From Candidatus Barnesiella excrementavium (lineage in GTDB: Bacteria > Bacteroidota > Bacteroidia > Bacteroidales > Barnesiellaceae): a DNA stretch of 64,000 nt. Location: positions 1-64,000 of the forward strand of contig DXDM01000052.1 of assembly GCA_019115485.1 (NCBI GenBank). The letters are read 5' to 3'. Position numbers and translations under genes: made by a program. Shown in pieces: positions 25,631 to 35,377 of the stretch (positions are counted from its first letter, which is position 1; every line of letters starts with the position of its first letter). The notes beneath the pieces were generated by a model, which was not told the DNA's origin, made no database searches, and saw only the letters and a program-made list of their open reading frames with translations.

Positions 25631-27499
25631 TTAGGGTAGCATGACGCCGAACTCGGCAACCGACGTACAGGCCTGTCCGTTCATCTCTTCGAGCGGTTCG
25701 AGTTTCAGATAGCGGGCTTCGACCGGTTTGTCCCAAGTGACATACTGGGGAATGGGGTTGTTCTTGATGTTGCTGAACTCGGCCCGGTCGGTGATGCGCT
25801 CCCAGCTTTTGCCGTCGTTGCTGCGGGAGAGGCGGTAGCGGAAGATGGTTCCCTCGGTTCGACCTTCGGCCACGGGGGTGTAGCAGAAACCTTTCAGCGT
25901 TTTGACCTCGCCCAGGTCGACCAAAACGGGTACAAGACCATTGGCATAGGCGGCTGTCGAACTGTTGCCGTCGATGGCCTCGGGAGCATTTTGGCTGCCC
26001 ACCTGACAACTTTTGGGGGTGAAGAGCGAAGCGGCCTCGGTGTCGGTAGCCTCGATGACGGGTTGAGCATAGTAGATACCGGCCCGTTTGATGGAGAAGT
26101 CGGCTCGCGACCGGTCGATGGTTATCCGCAGTTTGTCGGCGATGAGGTCGTCGAACCGTATGAGACGTTTGTAGCCCACGGTCGTACCCTCGGCCACCGG
26201 TGTCCAGTTGCCGTTGATCGAGGCCTCTACGGTAAAGGCTTCGATGCGTTGTCCCTTCTCGATTTCTTCTTGCAGCATCAGCGTGTTGACGGGGACGTTG
26301 TCCTGCATGTCGATTTCGAAGGAGTCGCCCTCCCGGCCGGTAATCGGGCGGTTGCCGTTCTTGCTGTAATCGGTGGCAAAGGTGCGCTCGATATATGCTC
26401 CCAATTCAAGCAGACGCCGGGCGTCGTTCTCGTGTATCAGGCCCCGTGTATCGGGAGGTATGTTGAGCAACAGGCCCGAGTTGTATCCTACCGATTCGAA
26501 ATAGATGTCGACCAGATGGGCCAGCGATTTTACCTGATTGTCTTCGGTTGGGTGATAGAACCACCCCGGGCGAATCGAGACGTCGACCTCCGAGGGGTAC
26601 CAGAAGAGTTCGTGGGCTCGGGCCAGCAGGTCGCGGCTGCCCAGGTCTTCGCTCTTGTTGTTGAGCCCCAACGACCGGTTCACACTGTCGGCCCGTTGGT
26701 AGATACCCGGCACGAGAGCCGTGGCACTCCACTCGGTCTCCCGGCCGAAGCCCCGTTCGTTGCCTACCCAGCGCACGTCGTCGCCCATGATGGCCATGAC
26801 GGCATGGGGTTGCAACCGTTGTATGGTGGCGTAGAAGGCGTCCCAGTCGTAAACCTGTTTCTTCCCGTTGGGACCTTCACCGCAGGCTCCGTCGAACCAC
26901 ACTTCGTGGATTTCGCCGTAGTTCGTGAGCAGCTCGGTGAGTTGTTGAATGAAGAACTGGTTGTATCGGGGCGAGTCGCCATAGCACTCGGCATTGCGGT
27001 CCCAGGGCGAGAGGTAGACGCCGAATTTCAGTCCGTATTTGTCGCAAGCCTCTTTCAATTCTTTCACCACATCGCCTTTTCCCGCTTTCCAGGGCGACGA
27101 GGCTACCGAGTGGCGTGTGGTCGCGGTGGGCCACAGGCAGAAGCCGTCGTGGTGTTTGGCGGTGAGGATTACCATTTTGAAGCCTGCCTCTTTCAAGGTG
27201 CGGGCCCATTGCTCGGCATCGAGTTCGGTGGGGTTGAAGAGTTGCGGGTCTTCCTGCCCGTCGCCCCACTCCTTATTGGTAAAGGTGTTGATGCCGAAGT
27301 GCAGGAAGGCGGTCAGTTCCAGTTCCTGCCATTGCAACTGTTGTCGCGAGGGTACCAGGCGCGAGGCCATGTCGACCTTCTCTTCGAGGGTAGCCCCTTC
27401 GGGGAATACGAGGTGTTTCTCGTAATACTGGGTCTTACTCGACTGGCAGCCCATGAGCAGCAGGCCGAGTAGCGCAGCGGTGATGCTTGTGTGTTTCAT
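25631..27499 (-). CDS. Lipoprotein alpha-L-fucosidase, glycoside hydrolase family 29, with C-terminal F5/8-type domain
   Basis: A 622-residue enzyme with lipobox LMGC (Cys18). The GH29 barrel spans about residues 55-360; motifs are TAFLHFGINTFTNKEWG, TAKHHDGFCLW and the nucleophile Asp203 in EVWFDGACGEG. Next is a beta-sandwich and then a discoidin/CBM32-like module (about 490-620; ARYLKLEPL near the end). The extended form with this module is the one common in gut Bacteroidales. It releases alpha-L-fucose from host or dietary glycans. The start ATG 27499 (MKHTS) fits the lipoprotein signal; the longer frame passes the promoter. It has its own -7 element and is not fused to the fructan operon. 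Confidence 0.9.
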   Translation of the reverse strand: MKHTSITAALLGLLLMGCQSSKTQYYEKHLVFPEGATLEEKVDMASRLVPSRQQLQWQELELTAFLHFGINTFTNKEWGDGQEDPQLFNPTELDAEQWARTLKEAGFKMVILTAKHHDGFCLWPTATTRHSVASSPWKAGKGDVVKELKEACDKYGLKFGVYLSPWDRNAECYGDSPRYNQFFIQQLTELLTNYGEIHEVWFDGACGEGPNGKKQVYDWDAFYATIQRLQPHAVMAIMGDDVRWVGNERGFGRETEWSATALVPGIYQRADSVNRSLGLNNKSEDLGSRDLLARAHELFWYPSEVDVSIRPGWFYHPTEDNQVKSLAHLVDIYFESVGYNSGLLLNIPPDTRGLIHENDARRLLELGAYIERTFATDYSKNGNRPITGREGDSFEIDMQDNVPVNTLMLQEEIEKGQRIEAFTVEASINGNWTPVAEGTTVGYKRLIRFDDLIADKLRITIDRSRADFSIKRAGIYYAQPVIEATDTEAASLFTPKSCQVGSQNAPEAIDGNSSTAAYANGLVPVLVDLGEVKTLKGFCYTPVAEGRTEGTIFRYRLSRSNDGKSWERITDRAEFSNIKNNPIPQYVTWDKPVEARYLKLEPLEEMNGQACTSVAEFGVMLP

Positions 27500-27533
27500 T
27501 GTGATAAATGTACGATGATTAGTTGTTTGGGTA

Positions 27534-27541
27534 CAAAGATA
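27534..27541 (-). promoter_or_regulatory. -7 promoter element for the GH29 gene
   Basis: TATCTTTG on the minus strand, 35 bases before the start codon at 27499. Confidence 0.65.
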
Positions 27542-27644
27542 ATATTTCTGTTCAAAGATTATAGGCAAACGGCTGCTCCTCTTTACAAAAATTGAAGAGA
27601 GTTATCGTTCCCGGGTGAGATACCCAATGGCGTGTGATGGCGGT

Positions 27645-28367
27645 TCAGGCGTTGGGAAGGATACCTCCCGAGTTGCGGGAGAGCAGGGCGTCGTAGATGT
27701 GGTTGGCAAACTGGCGCCCCACGGGCAGAAGCTCCTCTTGTCCCACAAGTTTGATTCGCTTTTTGGAAAACATCTCGACCTTGTCGACGGGGACGATGTA
27801 GGAGCGGTGAATACGCAGGAAATTCTCCTCGGGAAGCATCTCTTGCAGTGTTTTCATATTGGTACGCGACAAGATGTATCCCCCGATCACGCGGAAGATT
27901 TTGGTGTAGTTTTCCATCGCCTCGATGTAGAGTATGTCGTTGACGGGGATAGTCACGTTGTTGTATTCCTGTTTGACCACGATGCTGTCGGGCAAGCGGT
28001 CGTGGCGAGTCTCGATACGGCGAATGGCCTTCTCGACTGCCTTTTCAAACCGCTCGTAGGCAAACGGCTTGTGCAGGAAGTCGACCGCGTCGAGTTCAAA
28101 TCCGTTGAGGGCATACTGGGCATGGGCCGTGGTGAAGATGAAACAGCATTCAGGCGGCAGGTCGCGGGCAATGTCGAGTCCGCTGATGCTGTTCATCTCG
28201 ATGTCGAGAAATACCAGGTCGGGTTTGCAGCGTCGTATCTCTTCCAGCCCTATACGCGGTTCGCTGAACGTGGTGAGTTCCAATCCGCCGAACCGTTCGC
28301 AGAATTGGGTGATGACGAGCAGCGCCAGCGGTTCGTCGTCGATAGCTATGCAGGTGGTTGTTCTCAT
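27645..28367 (-). CDS. LytTR-family response regulator
   Basis: A 240-residue regulator. The receiver (about 5-120) has the acidic pair IDDEP and the phosphoacceptor Asp in LVFLDIEMNSISGLD. The LytTR DNA-binding domain (about 140-235) contains ILYIEAMENYTKI and FLRIHRSYIVPVDKV, typical of the family. The true start is ATG 28367 (MRTTTCIAIDD), which overlaps the kinase stop by four bases. It is the output of the kinase encoded just upstream. Targets are unknown; the divergent RND pump operon is the nearest candidate. Confidence 0.92.
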   Translation of the reverse strand: MRTTTCIAIDDEPLALLVITQFCERFGGLELTTFSEPRIGLEEIRRCKPDLVFLDIEMNSISGLDIARDLPPECCFIFTTAHAQYALNGFELDAVDFLHKPFAYERFEKAVEKAIRRIETRHDRLPDSIVVKQEYNNVTIPVNDILYIEAMENYTKIFRVIGGYILSRTNMKTLQEMLPEENFLRIHRSYIVPVDKVEMFSKKRIKLVGQEELLPVGRQFANHIYDALLSRNSGGILPNA

Positions 28368-29374
28368 TGCAGTTGAATGGTTAGTTTGGTCTTGAATTGG
28401 TTGCCCTCCTGAGCCGTGATGAGGGTGAAGCGGTCGGGGTAGAGCAGTTCGAGTCGTTTGCGGCAGTTCTCGATGCCGATAGCCGGGGTCGACTCTTTCT
28501 TCTCTTTCATGATGCTGTTCTCGGTCTCGAAGATAAGCACACCGCTTTTTACCACGATTTTGATGTAGATGGTACAGTCGATGTCGGACGAGGTGCCGTA
28601 CTTGAAGGCATTCTCCACGAAGGTGATGAGAATCATGGGGGGTATTTGGGCCTGCTCGTCGTCGGTTTCGGTATGGAATTCGATGTGGGTGTGTTTGTTG
28701 AGCCGCAGCGATTGCAGGTCGACATATTGTCTGATGTAGTCGATTTCGTTGCAGATGGGTATGGTGTCGAGGGGCGTCTGGGTGTACATGTATTTCAATA
28801 TGTTGGAGAACTGAATGAAGGCCGATTCCGTCTTGTCCGACTTGGTGAGGACCAGCCCGTAAAGGGCGTTGAGCGTGTTGAAGAGGAAGTGCGGATTGAT
28901 TTGCGCCTTGTACAGTGCCAGCTCGGCCTTGTTTTTCTCGGCCTCGATTTCCTGCTTCGAGAGGATTTGGCGGAACAGCTCGACCGTTACCTCGATGGCC
29001 AGACTGAATCCCGTGACTACCAGAAAGAAGAACCACACGCTCAGGGCCCTGATGTGTTGGCGTATGCCCCAGTCGCGGGGCGAGTTGATGAAGTCGTCTT
29101 TGGGTATGGGTATCTGGCTGATGCCCCAGGTAATCAGCAGGAGGGCGGTGAAGAGTATGGCTACGAGTTCAAACTTACGCTGCATGACGAGCCCCGGTAT
29201 GTTGGCCTTGCGGTAGGTGAAGTAGAGCAGGTAGATGTAGACGATGAGGGTAAGCATGAAATAGGTGTGGTGGATAATCCACTTCTCTACCGGTACCAGC
29301 ATGATGAGGAGCGGCAGGATAACCAGACAGAATATCAGGTCGATGTAGGTACTGATGCGGGAGTAGTTGGTCAT
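28364..29374 (-). CDS. LytS-type sensor histidine kinase
   Basis: A 336-residue inner-membrane kinase. Four membrane helices (about residues 8-150) form the sensor part without an extracellular domain; the His_kinase family motif INPHFLFNTLNALYG follows (about 180-195), then an HATPase domain with ITFVENAFKYG. It would phosphorylate the coupled LytTR regulator. The start at 29374 (MTNYSRIS) is chosen because the -7 element at 29428-29435 lies inside the longer frame. It is divergent from the RND pump operon, 244 bases apart, and shares its regulatory region. Confidence 0.9.
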   Translation of the reverse strand: MTNYSRISTYIDLIFCLVILPLLIMLVPVEKWIIHHTYFMLTLIVYIYLLYFTYRKANIPGLVMQRKFELVAILFTALLLITWGISQIPIPKDDFINSPRDWGIRQHIRALSVWFFFLVVTGFSLAIEVTVELFRQILSKQEIEAEKNKAELALYKAQINPHFLFNTLNALYGLVLTKSDKTESAFIQFSNILKYMYTQTPLDTIPICNEIDYIRQYVDLQSLRLNKHTHIEFHTETDDEQAQIPPMILITFVENAFKYGTSSDIDCTIYIKIVVKSGVLIFETENSIMKEKKESTPAIGIENCRKRLELLYPDRFTLITAQEGNQFKTKLTIQLQ

Positions 29375-29427
29375 CGTCGTGTCGATTGGTTTTGTCTCGG
29401 GAGACAGGGGGAGTACCCTGACTATGA

Positions 29428-29435
29428 CAAAGGTA
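29428..29435 (-). promoter_or_regulatory. -7 promoter element for the LytS/LytTR operon
   Basis: TACCTTTG on the minus strand, 54 bases before ATG 29374. It decides between the two possible kinase starts. Confidence 0.6.
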
Positions 29436-29618
29436 GTGATTTTTTGCCGACCGGTCAACCGTTCGGGTTTGCCGTTCGGCATCACTTTTTTGTCGTTTAT
29501 CAATAAAGATTGGCATAATTAGACGAGATTTTATAAATTTGAGAACAGGTTTTACGATAGGTAAGCGTACCTTTTATTATCCGCATTATTTTAGTATTTA
29601 TCACATAAAACAGGAACA

Positions 29619-30731
29619 ATGAGACATTTTATCATTCTGGCGATAGCAGTATTGCCTTTGCTCGTGGGCTGCAAGGAGCAGAAACCGAGTGCGGGCGAGA
29701 AGTACAAAGTGGTTACTGTGGAGCCTATGAATCAAACGTTAACATCGCATTACACGGCTACGCTTCGAGGCCGACAGTTTGTAGAGGTGCGGCCGCAGGT
29801 GAGCGGAATCATTACCGAAATCCGTATCGACGAGGGCGATATCGTGCACAAGGGGCAGACGCTTTTCGTTATCGATCAGGTTCCCTACAAGGCAGCCCTT
29901 GAAACAGCCGTAGCCAATGTGCGCAGCGCCGAGGCTAAACTGGCTACGGCCCAGCTCTCGGCCGACAGCAAGGAGGCACTTTTCCAGGAACGTGTCGTGT
30001 CGGAGTTTGACCGGCAGATGGCCCAGAACGACCTGGCCGAGGCCAAGGCTGCTTTGGCTCAGGCCAAGGCTCAGGAGATCAATGCCCGCAACGACCTTTC
30101 GTATACCGAGGTGAAGAGCCCTGTCGACGGGGTAGCCAGCATGATACCCTACCGGGTGGGCGCCCTGGTGAACAGCTCGATTACCGAACCGCTGGTTACC
30201 GTATCGGACGATGCCGAGGTTTATGCCTATTTCTCCATGTCGGAGAACCAGATACTCGACCTGATTCAACAGTATGGCTCGTTGCAGAAGGCTAAGGAAC
30301 AGATGCCCGAGGTGGAGCTCCTGCTGAGCAACGGCAGCACCTATGCCCTGCCGGGAAAAATCGACGCCATCAGCGGAACGGTCGACGAGGGTACGGGGGC
30401 CATCAGTCTGCGGGCTGCCTTTGCCAACCCCGACGGACTGTTGCGCAACGGTGGAAGCGCCTCGGTTGTGGTGCCCACGGTCTACAAGAACAGTTTGGTG
30501 ATACCGCAGTCGGCCACCTACGAGTTGCAGAATAAAGTCTTTGTGTGGAAGGTGGTCGATGGCAAAACCCAGTCGGCTCCGATTACCGTATATAAATATA
30601 ACGACGGGCAGAACTACATTGTGCTTTCGGGGCTGACCGCAGGCGATGTGATTATTGCCGAGGGAGCCGGCTTGCTGCACGAAGGTATTGCCGTCGATAT
30701 AGAACAGTCGTCAACCCCGTCAAACGATTAG
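29619..30731 (+). CDS. RND efflux periplasmic adaptor lipoprotein (membrane fusion protein)
   Basis: A 370-residue adaptor with lipobox LVGC (Cys18), anchored in the inner membrane. The lipoyl/barrel-sandwich halves (RPQVSGIITEIRIDEGDIVHKG near 55-75, and VKSPVDGVASMIPYRVG near 165-182) flank a coiled-coil hairpin rich in Ala, Glu and Lys; a beta-barrel and a membrane-proximal domain follow. It links the RND pump to the outer-membrane factor. It is the first gene of a three-gene operon, with six bases before the pump start. Confidence 0.92.
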   Translation: MRHFIILAIAVLPLLVGCKEQKPSAGEKYKVVTVEPMNQTLTSHYTATLRGRQFVEVRPQVSGIITEIRIDEGDIVHKGQTLFVIDQVPYKAALETAVANVRSAEAKLATAQLSADSKEALFQERVVSEFDRQMAQNDLAEAKAALAQAKAQEINARNDLSYTEVKSPVDGVASMIPYRVGALVNSSITEPLVTVSDDAEVYAYFSMSENQILDLIQQYGSLQKAKEQMPEVELLLSNGSTYALPGKIDAISGTVDEGTGAISLRAAFANPDGLLRNGGSASVVVPTVYKNSLVIPQSATYELQNKVFVWKVVDGKTQSAPITVYKYNDGQNYIVLSGLTAGDVIIAEGAGLLHEGIAVDIEQSSTPSND

Positions 30732-30737
30732 TGCCCT

Positions 30738-33700
30738 ATGAAGATAAGAACGTTTATCGACCGTCCCATCTTCGCCGGGGTTATCTCGGTGTTGATTCTT
30801 ATTCTGGGAATTATAGGGTTGACCCAGCTGCCCATCGAGCAGTTCCCCGAGATTGCACCGCCTACGGTGAGCGTGTCGGCCTCCTATACCGGAGCCAATG
30901 CCGAGACGGTGCAGAAGAGTGTGGTCGTGCCTCTCGAAGAGGCTCTCAACGGGGTGGAGAACATGACCTACATGACCTCTACCTCGTCCAACAACGGTTC
31001 GGCCCGTATCACCGTCTACTTCCGTCAGGGTACCGACCCCGATATGGCCACCGTGAATGTGCAGAACCGGCTGGCTTCGGCACAAGGTCTCTTGCCGGCC
31101 GAGGTAACCCGCAGCGGTGTGAATGTGCGCAAGCGTCAGACCAGCAACATCAAGCAGCTGGCCGTGTACAGCCCCGACGACTCGTTCGACCGGGCTTTCC
31201 TGGCCAACTACATGAAAATCAATATCGAGCCGCGGTTGTCTCGTATTGCCGGTGTGGGCGAGGTGAATGTGTTTGGTTATGAGTATGCCATGCGTATCTG
31301 GCTCGACCCGAGCAAGATGAAGAAGTATGGGCTTGTGCCTTCCGACATTACCGGTGTGCTCGACGAGCAGAATATCGAGGCGGCTACGGGTACCTTGGGT
31401 GCCGAGGCCGAGAACACTTTCCAGTATGTGCTCAAATATCGGGGCCGGTATGAAAACGAGGTGGACTATGAAAACATGGTCATCAAGTCGTTGCCCGGCG
31501 GTGAGGTGCTGCGTCTGAAAGATGTGGCAACCGTCGAACTGGGCACCCGTTCCTACGACTATATCGGTGAGGTGAACGGTCACCCGGGCTGTATCATCAT
31601 GATTTCGCAAACCTCGGGTTCGAATGCCAACGAAATTATCAAGGAAATTGACCGCTCTCTGGTTGAGATTTCCAAGACATTGCCCAAGGGTATCAAGATT
31701 GTCGACCTGATGAGTACCAAGGACTTCCTCGACGCCTCTATCAAAACGGTTGTCAAGACGTTGCTCGAAGCCATCTTGCTGGTGGTTCTGGTGGTTTATG
31801 TTTTCTTGCAGAGCTTCCGTTCCACCTTTATACCGGCCGTCTCCATCGTGGTATCGCTGGTGGGTACCTTTGCCTTCCTCTATCTGGTGGGATTCAGTCT
31901 CAACATGCTTACCCTGTTTGCCCTCGTGCTGGTTATCGGTACGGTGGTCGACGATGCGATAGTGGTGGTCGAGGCGGTGCAGGCCAAGTTTGACGAAGGG
32001 TACAAGTCGGCCTACCTGGCCACCATCGATGCCATGGACGGCATCACCTCGGCTCTGGTCACCACCACCTTTGTCTTCATGGCCGTGTTCATTCCCGTGA
32101 GTTTTATCGGGGGGACCACCGGTACGTTCTACACCCAGTTCGGTCTCACCATGGCGGCGGCCGTAGCCATCTCGCTGCTCAATGCCCTGACGCTCAGTCC
32201 CGCTTTGTGTGCTCTCATCATGACACCGCACCAGACCGGGGCCGACGGCAAGAAGCTGAGTTTCTCGTCGCGCTTCCACATGGCTTTCGACAGTGCCTTC
32301 CACCGCATGGTGATGAAGTACAAGGTGGGTGTCTTCTTCATGCTCAAACGCAAGTGGCTGGCCGGTGTGCTGCTGGTGATTGCCTGTGTGGGATTCTTCG
32401 TCCTGCTGAAAACGACCAAGACCGGTCTGGTACCCAACGAAGACATGGGGACCGTCTTTGTCGACGTGCGCACCTCGCCGGGTAACAGTGTGTATGAAAC
32501 CCGCAAGGTTATCGAGCAGGTAGACAGCTGCTTGAACACGATACCGCAAATCGAGGTCCTCTCGAGTATCACGGGTAACTCGATGTTGAGCGGGCAGGGT
32601 GCCTGCAACGGTATGTTTACTATCCGCTTGAAGGACTGGAGCGAGCGTCCCGACAAGGAGGATGCAGTCGATGCCATCATCGAGGAGATACAGCGCCGCA
32701 CGGCCTTCATTTCGAGTGCCGACATCATGGCCTTTACCCGACCTATGATTCCGGGCTACGGGGCCAGCAGCGGTTTCGAGGTTTATGTGCAGGACCAGAA
32801 GGGCGGCACGATTGAGGACCTTTTGAAATACACGCGCAACTTCCTCACCGAGCTGAACAAGCGACCCGAGATAGGTCGTGCCACCACCTCGTTCGATACC
32901 AAATTCCCGCAGTATCTCGTCGAGGTCGATGCCGCCCGATGCAAGCGCAACGGCGTGTCGCCCAGCGATGTGCTCAGCACCTTGTCGGGGTACATCGGCG
33001 GTAACTACGCCTCGAACATGAACCGCTTTTCGAAGCTCTACCGGGTTATGGTGCAGGCTCCGGCGCAGTTCCGGCTCGATACCGAGGCACTCAACAACAT
33101 CTTTGTGCGCAACGATGCGGGCGAGATGAGCCCCATTACCCAATACCTCACGCTTACCCGTATCTACGGTTCCGAGGTATTGACCCGCTTCAACCTCTTC
33201 TCGGCCATTCAGGTGAACGGAGCTCCGGCTACCGGATACAGCTCGGGACAAGCCATTCAGGCGGTGAAGGAGGTGGCCGCGCAGACCCTGCCTACGGGCT
33301 ATGGCTTTGAGTTCGGCGGTATGTCGCGTGAGGAGTCCAACACGGGCAACACCACGACGCTGGTGTTTGTCATCTGCGTAGTTTTCATCTATCTCATTCT
33401 GTGCGCCTTGTACGAGAGTCTCTTTATCCCGTTGGCCGTGATTCTGTCGGTCCCCTTCGGCTTGGCCGGCAGTTTCCTCTTTGCCAAGATGTTCGGACTC
33501 GAAAACAACATCTATTTGCAGACGGGTCTCATCATGCTCATCGGTTTGTTGTCGAAGACGGCCATTCTCTTGACCGAGTACGCTTCGGAGCGCCGTCGCC
33601 ACGGTATGACCATCTCGCAGGCAGCCATCTCGGCGGCTCAGGTGCGGTTGCGGCCTATCCTCATGACCTCGCTCACCATGATATTCGGTATGCTGCCCAT

Positions 33701-33884
33701 GATGTTTGCCACGGGGGTAGGGGCCAACGGTAATATCTCGATCGGCGTGGGCACCGTGGGCGGTATGCTCATCGGTACGATAGCCCTGCTCTTTATCGTG
33801 CCCGTACTCTTCATCGTCTTCCAGACGCTGCAAGAGCGACTGATGCCAGCCCGCAAGCTGCCGCAAATAGACGAAAAGAAATGA
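30738..33884 (+). CDS. RND multidrug efflux transporter (HAE1 type)
   Basis: A 1048-residue inner-membrane pump of usual AcrB length, with 12 helices and two large periplasmic loops. It starts MKIRTFIDRPIFAGVIS, and the N-terminal ELP-like patterns (LPIEQFPEIAPP) are visible. The proton-relay Asp pair is in helix 4 (IGTVVDDAIVVVEA, about residues 404-417). The sequence is complete. It forms the substrate-exporting unit, driven by proton flow, with the adaptor before it and the outer-membrane factor after it. Substrates cannot be assigned; a drug, bile salt or signal molecule is likely in gut Bacteroidales. Confidence 0.94.
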   Translation: MKIRTFIDRPIFAGVISVLILILGIIGLTQLPIEQFPEIAPPTVSVSASYTGANAETVQKSVVVPLEEALNGVENMTYMTSTSSNNGSARITVYFRQGTDPDMATVNVQNRLASAQGLLPAEVTRSGVNVRKRQTSNIKQLAVYSPDDSFDRAFLANYMKINIEPRLSRIAGVGEVNVFGYEYAMRIWLDPSKMKKYGLVPSDITGVLDEQNIEAATGTLGAEAENTFQYVLKYRGRYENEVDYENMVIKSLPGGEVLRLKDVATVELGTRSYDYIGEVNGHPGCIIMISQTSGSNANEIIKEIDRSLVEISKTLPKGIKIVDLMSTKDFLDASIKTVVKTLLEAILLVVLVVYVFLQSFRSTFIPAVSIVVSLVGTFAFLYLVGFSLNMLTLFALVLVIGTVVDDAIVVVEAVQAKFDEGYKSAYLATIDAMDGITSALVTTTFVFMAVFIPVSFIGGTTGTFYTQFGLTMAAAVAISLLNALTLSPALCALIMTPHQTGADGKKLSFSSRFHMAFDSAFHRMVMKYKVGVFFMLKRKWLAGVLLVIACVGFFVLLKTTKTGLVPNEDMGTVFVDVRTSPGNSVYETRKVIEQVDSCLNTIPQIEVLSSITGNSMLSGQGACNGMFTIRLKDWSERPDKEDAVDAIIEEIQRRTAFISSADIMAFTRPMIPGYGASSGFEVYVQDQKGGTIEDLLKYTRNFLTELNKRPEIGRATTSFDTKFPQYLVEVDAARCKRNGVSPSDVLSTLSGYIGGNYASNMNRFSKLYRVMVQAPAQFRLDTEALNNIFVRNDAGEMSPITQYLTLTRIYGSEVLTRFNLFSAIQVNGAPATGYSSGQAIQAVKEVAAQTLPTGYGFEFGGMSREESNTGNTTTLVFVICVVFIYLILCALYESLFIPLAVILSVPFGLAGSFLFAKMFGLENNIYLQTGLIMLIGLLSKTAILLTEYASERRRHGMTISQAAISAAQVRLRPILMTSLTMIFGMLPMMFATGVGANGNISIGVGTVGGMLIGTIALLFIVPVLFIVFQTLQERLMPARKLPQIDEKK

Positions 33885-33910
33885 TACGACTTCAAGAACT
33901 CACTGACGAT

Positions 33911-35269
33911 ATGAAAAAGATATATATAGGATTGCTTTTGTTGACCGGCCTGACCGGTTGCCAATATCGCACGTATGAACGTCCCGAGATGTCTCAGACC
34001 GACAGCCTCTACCAGCGTCTGGCGGTGAGCGGCGACACCGCTTCGATTGCCGACCTGTCGTGGCAGGAACTCTTTACCGACCCGCTGTTGCAGCAACTGA
34101 TCGAGACCGGGATTGCCCATAATACCGACCTCAGTATCGCCCGCTTGCGGGTAAAAGAGGCCGAGGCGTTGCTCACCGCCTCGAAGCTGGCCTACTTGCC
34201 TTCGGTGTCGCTTACCCCGCAGGGAACCATTCGCAAGGTTGAGGGGGAGAGTGCTACCAAGAGCTATAACCTGGCCGCCTCGGCCGATTGGGAGATTGAC
34301 ATCTTCGGTCGCATCACCAATGCCAAGCGCGAGGCCAAAGCGGTGCTGGAACAGAGCGAGGCCTACCGCCAGGCGGTGCAGACCCAGCTGGTGGCCACCA
34401 TTGCCAACAGTTATTACTCTCTGTTGATGCTCGACAAGCAGTATGAGATAAGTCGCTCGACGGCCGAACTGTGGGCCGAGAACCTGCGGGTGATGAAGGC
34501 CTTGAAAGAGGCCGGGCAGACCACCGAGATGGCCGTGGCTCAAATCGAGGCCAGTAAACTGGCGGTCGATGCCTCGTTGCTGACGATGCAACAACAGATT
34601 ACCGAGATGGAAAACTCCATCTCGTCGCTGCTGGGCGATGTGCCCCGGCAAATCGAACGCTCCACGCTCGATGCCCAGTCGTTCCCCGATACGCTCCTGG
34701 TAGGAGTGCCCCTGCAACTGTTGCAACGGCGTCCCGATGTACGGCAGAGCGAGGCCGCCCTGGCTGCTGCCTTCTATGTGACCAATCAGGCCTACGCCGC
34801 CTTCTATCCGTCGATTACGCTCAGCGGGTCGGCTGGGTGGACCAATGCGGCCGGAGCTCTCATTACCAATCCCGGCGAGTGGCTTCTCTCGGCCGTGGGG
34901 TCGCTGGTACAGCCGCTCTTCAACCGGGGACAGAATGTGGCTAACCTGAAAGTGGCCAAGGCTCAGCAGGAGGAGGCTTTGCTTACCTTCCGGCAGTCGT
35001 TGCTCGATGCCGGTACCGAGGTGAACAGTGCCCTGTTGCAGTGGCAGACGGCTCGTCAGCGGTTGAAACTCGACGAGCAGCAGATAGCCTCGCTCGAATC
35101 GGCCGTGCGCAGTTCCGAACTGTTGATGCTGCACAGTTCGCAAAACTACCTCGAAGTGCTCACCGCCCGGCAGACGCTGCTCGATGCCGAACTCTCAGCC
35201 GTAGCCGACCGCTTCGACGAGATACAGGGTGTCATCAACCTCTATCATGCGTTGGGCGGGGGGTATTGA
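33911..35269 (+). CDS. Outer-membrane efflux lipoprotein (OprM/NodT family)
   Basis: A 452-residue outer-membrane factor with lipobox LTGC (Cys17). It has the two repeated halves of the TolC fold: long helical hairpins (about 40-230 and 250-450) with the typical segments VPLQLLQRRPDVRQSE and LVQPLFNRGQNVANLK. The start at 33911 (MKKIYIG) gives a clean lipoprotein signal; a start at 33881 overlaps the pump stop by four bases but adds an acidic N-terminus. It completes the tripartite pump and may also serve the neighbouring EmrAB pump, whose own factor is broken. A strong terminator follows. Confidence 0.92.
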   Translation: MKKIYIGLLLLTGLTGCQYRTYERPEMSQTDSLYQRLAVSGDTASIADLSWQELFTDPLLQQLIETGIAHNTDLSIARLRVKEAEALLTASKLAYLPSVSLTPQGTIRKVEGESATKSYNLAASADWEIDIFGRITNAKREAKAVLEQSEAYRQAVQTQLVATIANSYYSLLMLDKQYEISRSTAELWAENLRVMKALKEAGQTTEMAVAQIEASKLAVDASLLTMQQQITEMENSISSLLGDVPRQIERSTLDAQSFPDTLLVGVPLQLLQRRPDVRQSEAALAAAFYVTNQAYAAFYPSITLSGSAGWTNAAGALITNPGEWLLSAVGSLVQPLFNRGQNVANLKVAKAQQEEALLTFRQSLLDAGTEVNSALLQWQTARQRLKLDEQQIASLESAVRSSELLMLHSSQNYLEVLTARQTLLDAELSAVADRFDEIQGVINLYHALGGGY

Positions 35270-35305
35270 TACCCGATTTCACGGTTCCCATTGATTTATA
35301 AAAAG

Positions 35306-35335
35306 AGCGCGACCGGCTTTACAGTCGGTCGCGCT
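35306..35335 (+). terminator. Terminator after the RND operon
   Basis: AGCGCGACCG (35306-35315) pairs perfectly with CGGTCGCGCT (35326-35335), 36 bases after the stop, with a T run at 35341-35345. Confidence 0.8.
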
Positions 35336-35377
35336 TGTCGTTTTTGAGGTTACTTATGATAAGAATTGGCAATTATT

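Noticed and set aside
30720-33866. 1048-codon open frame on the minus strand opposite the RND pump gene
   Set aside because: It mirrors the real gene exactly, has a low-complexity His/Arg/Glu/Gly-rich translation and no family pattern. It is a side effect of the codon bias of the pump gene.
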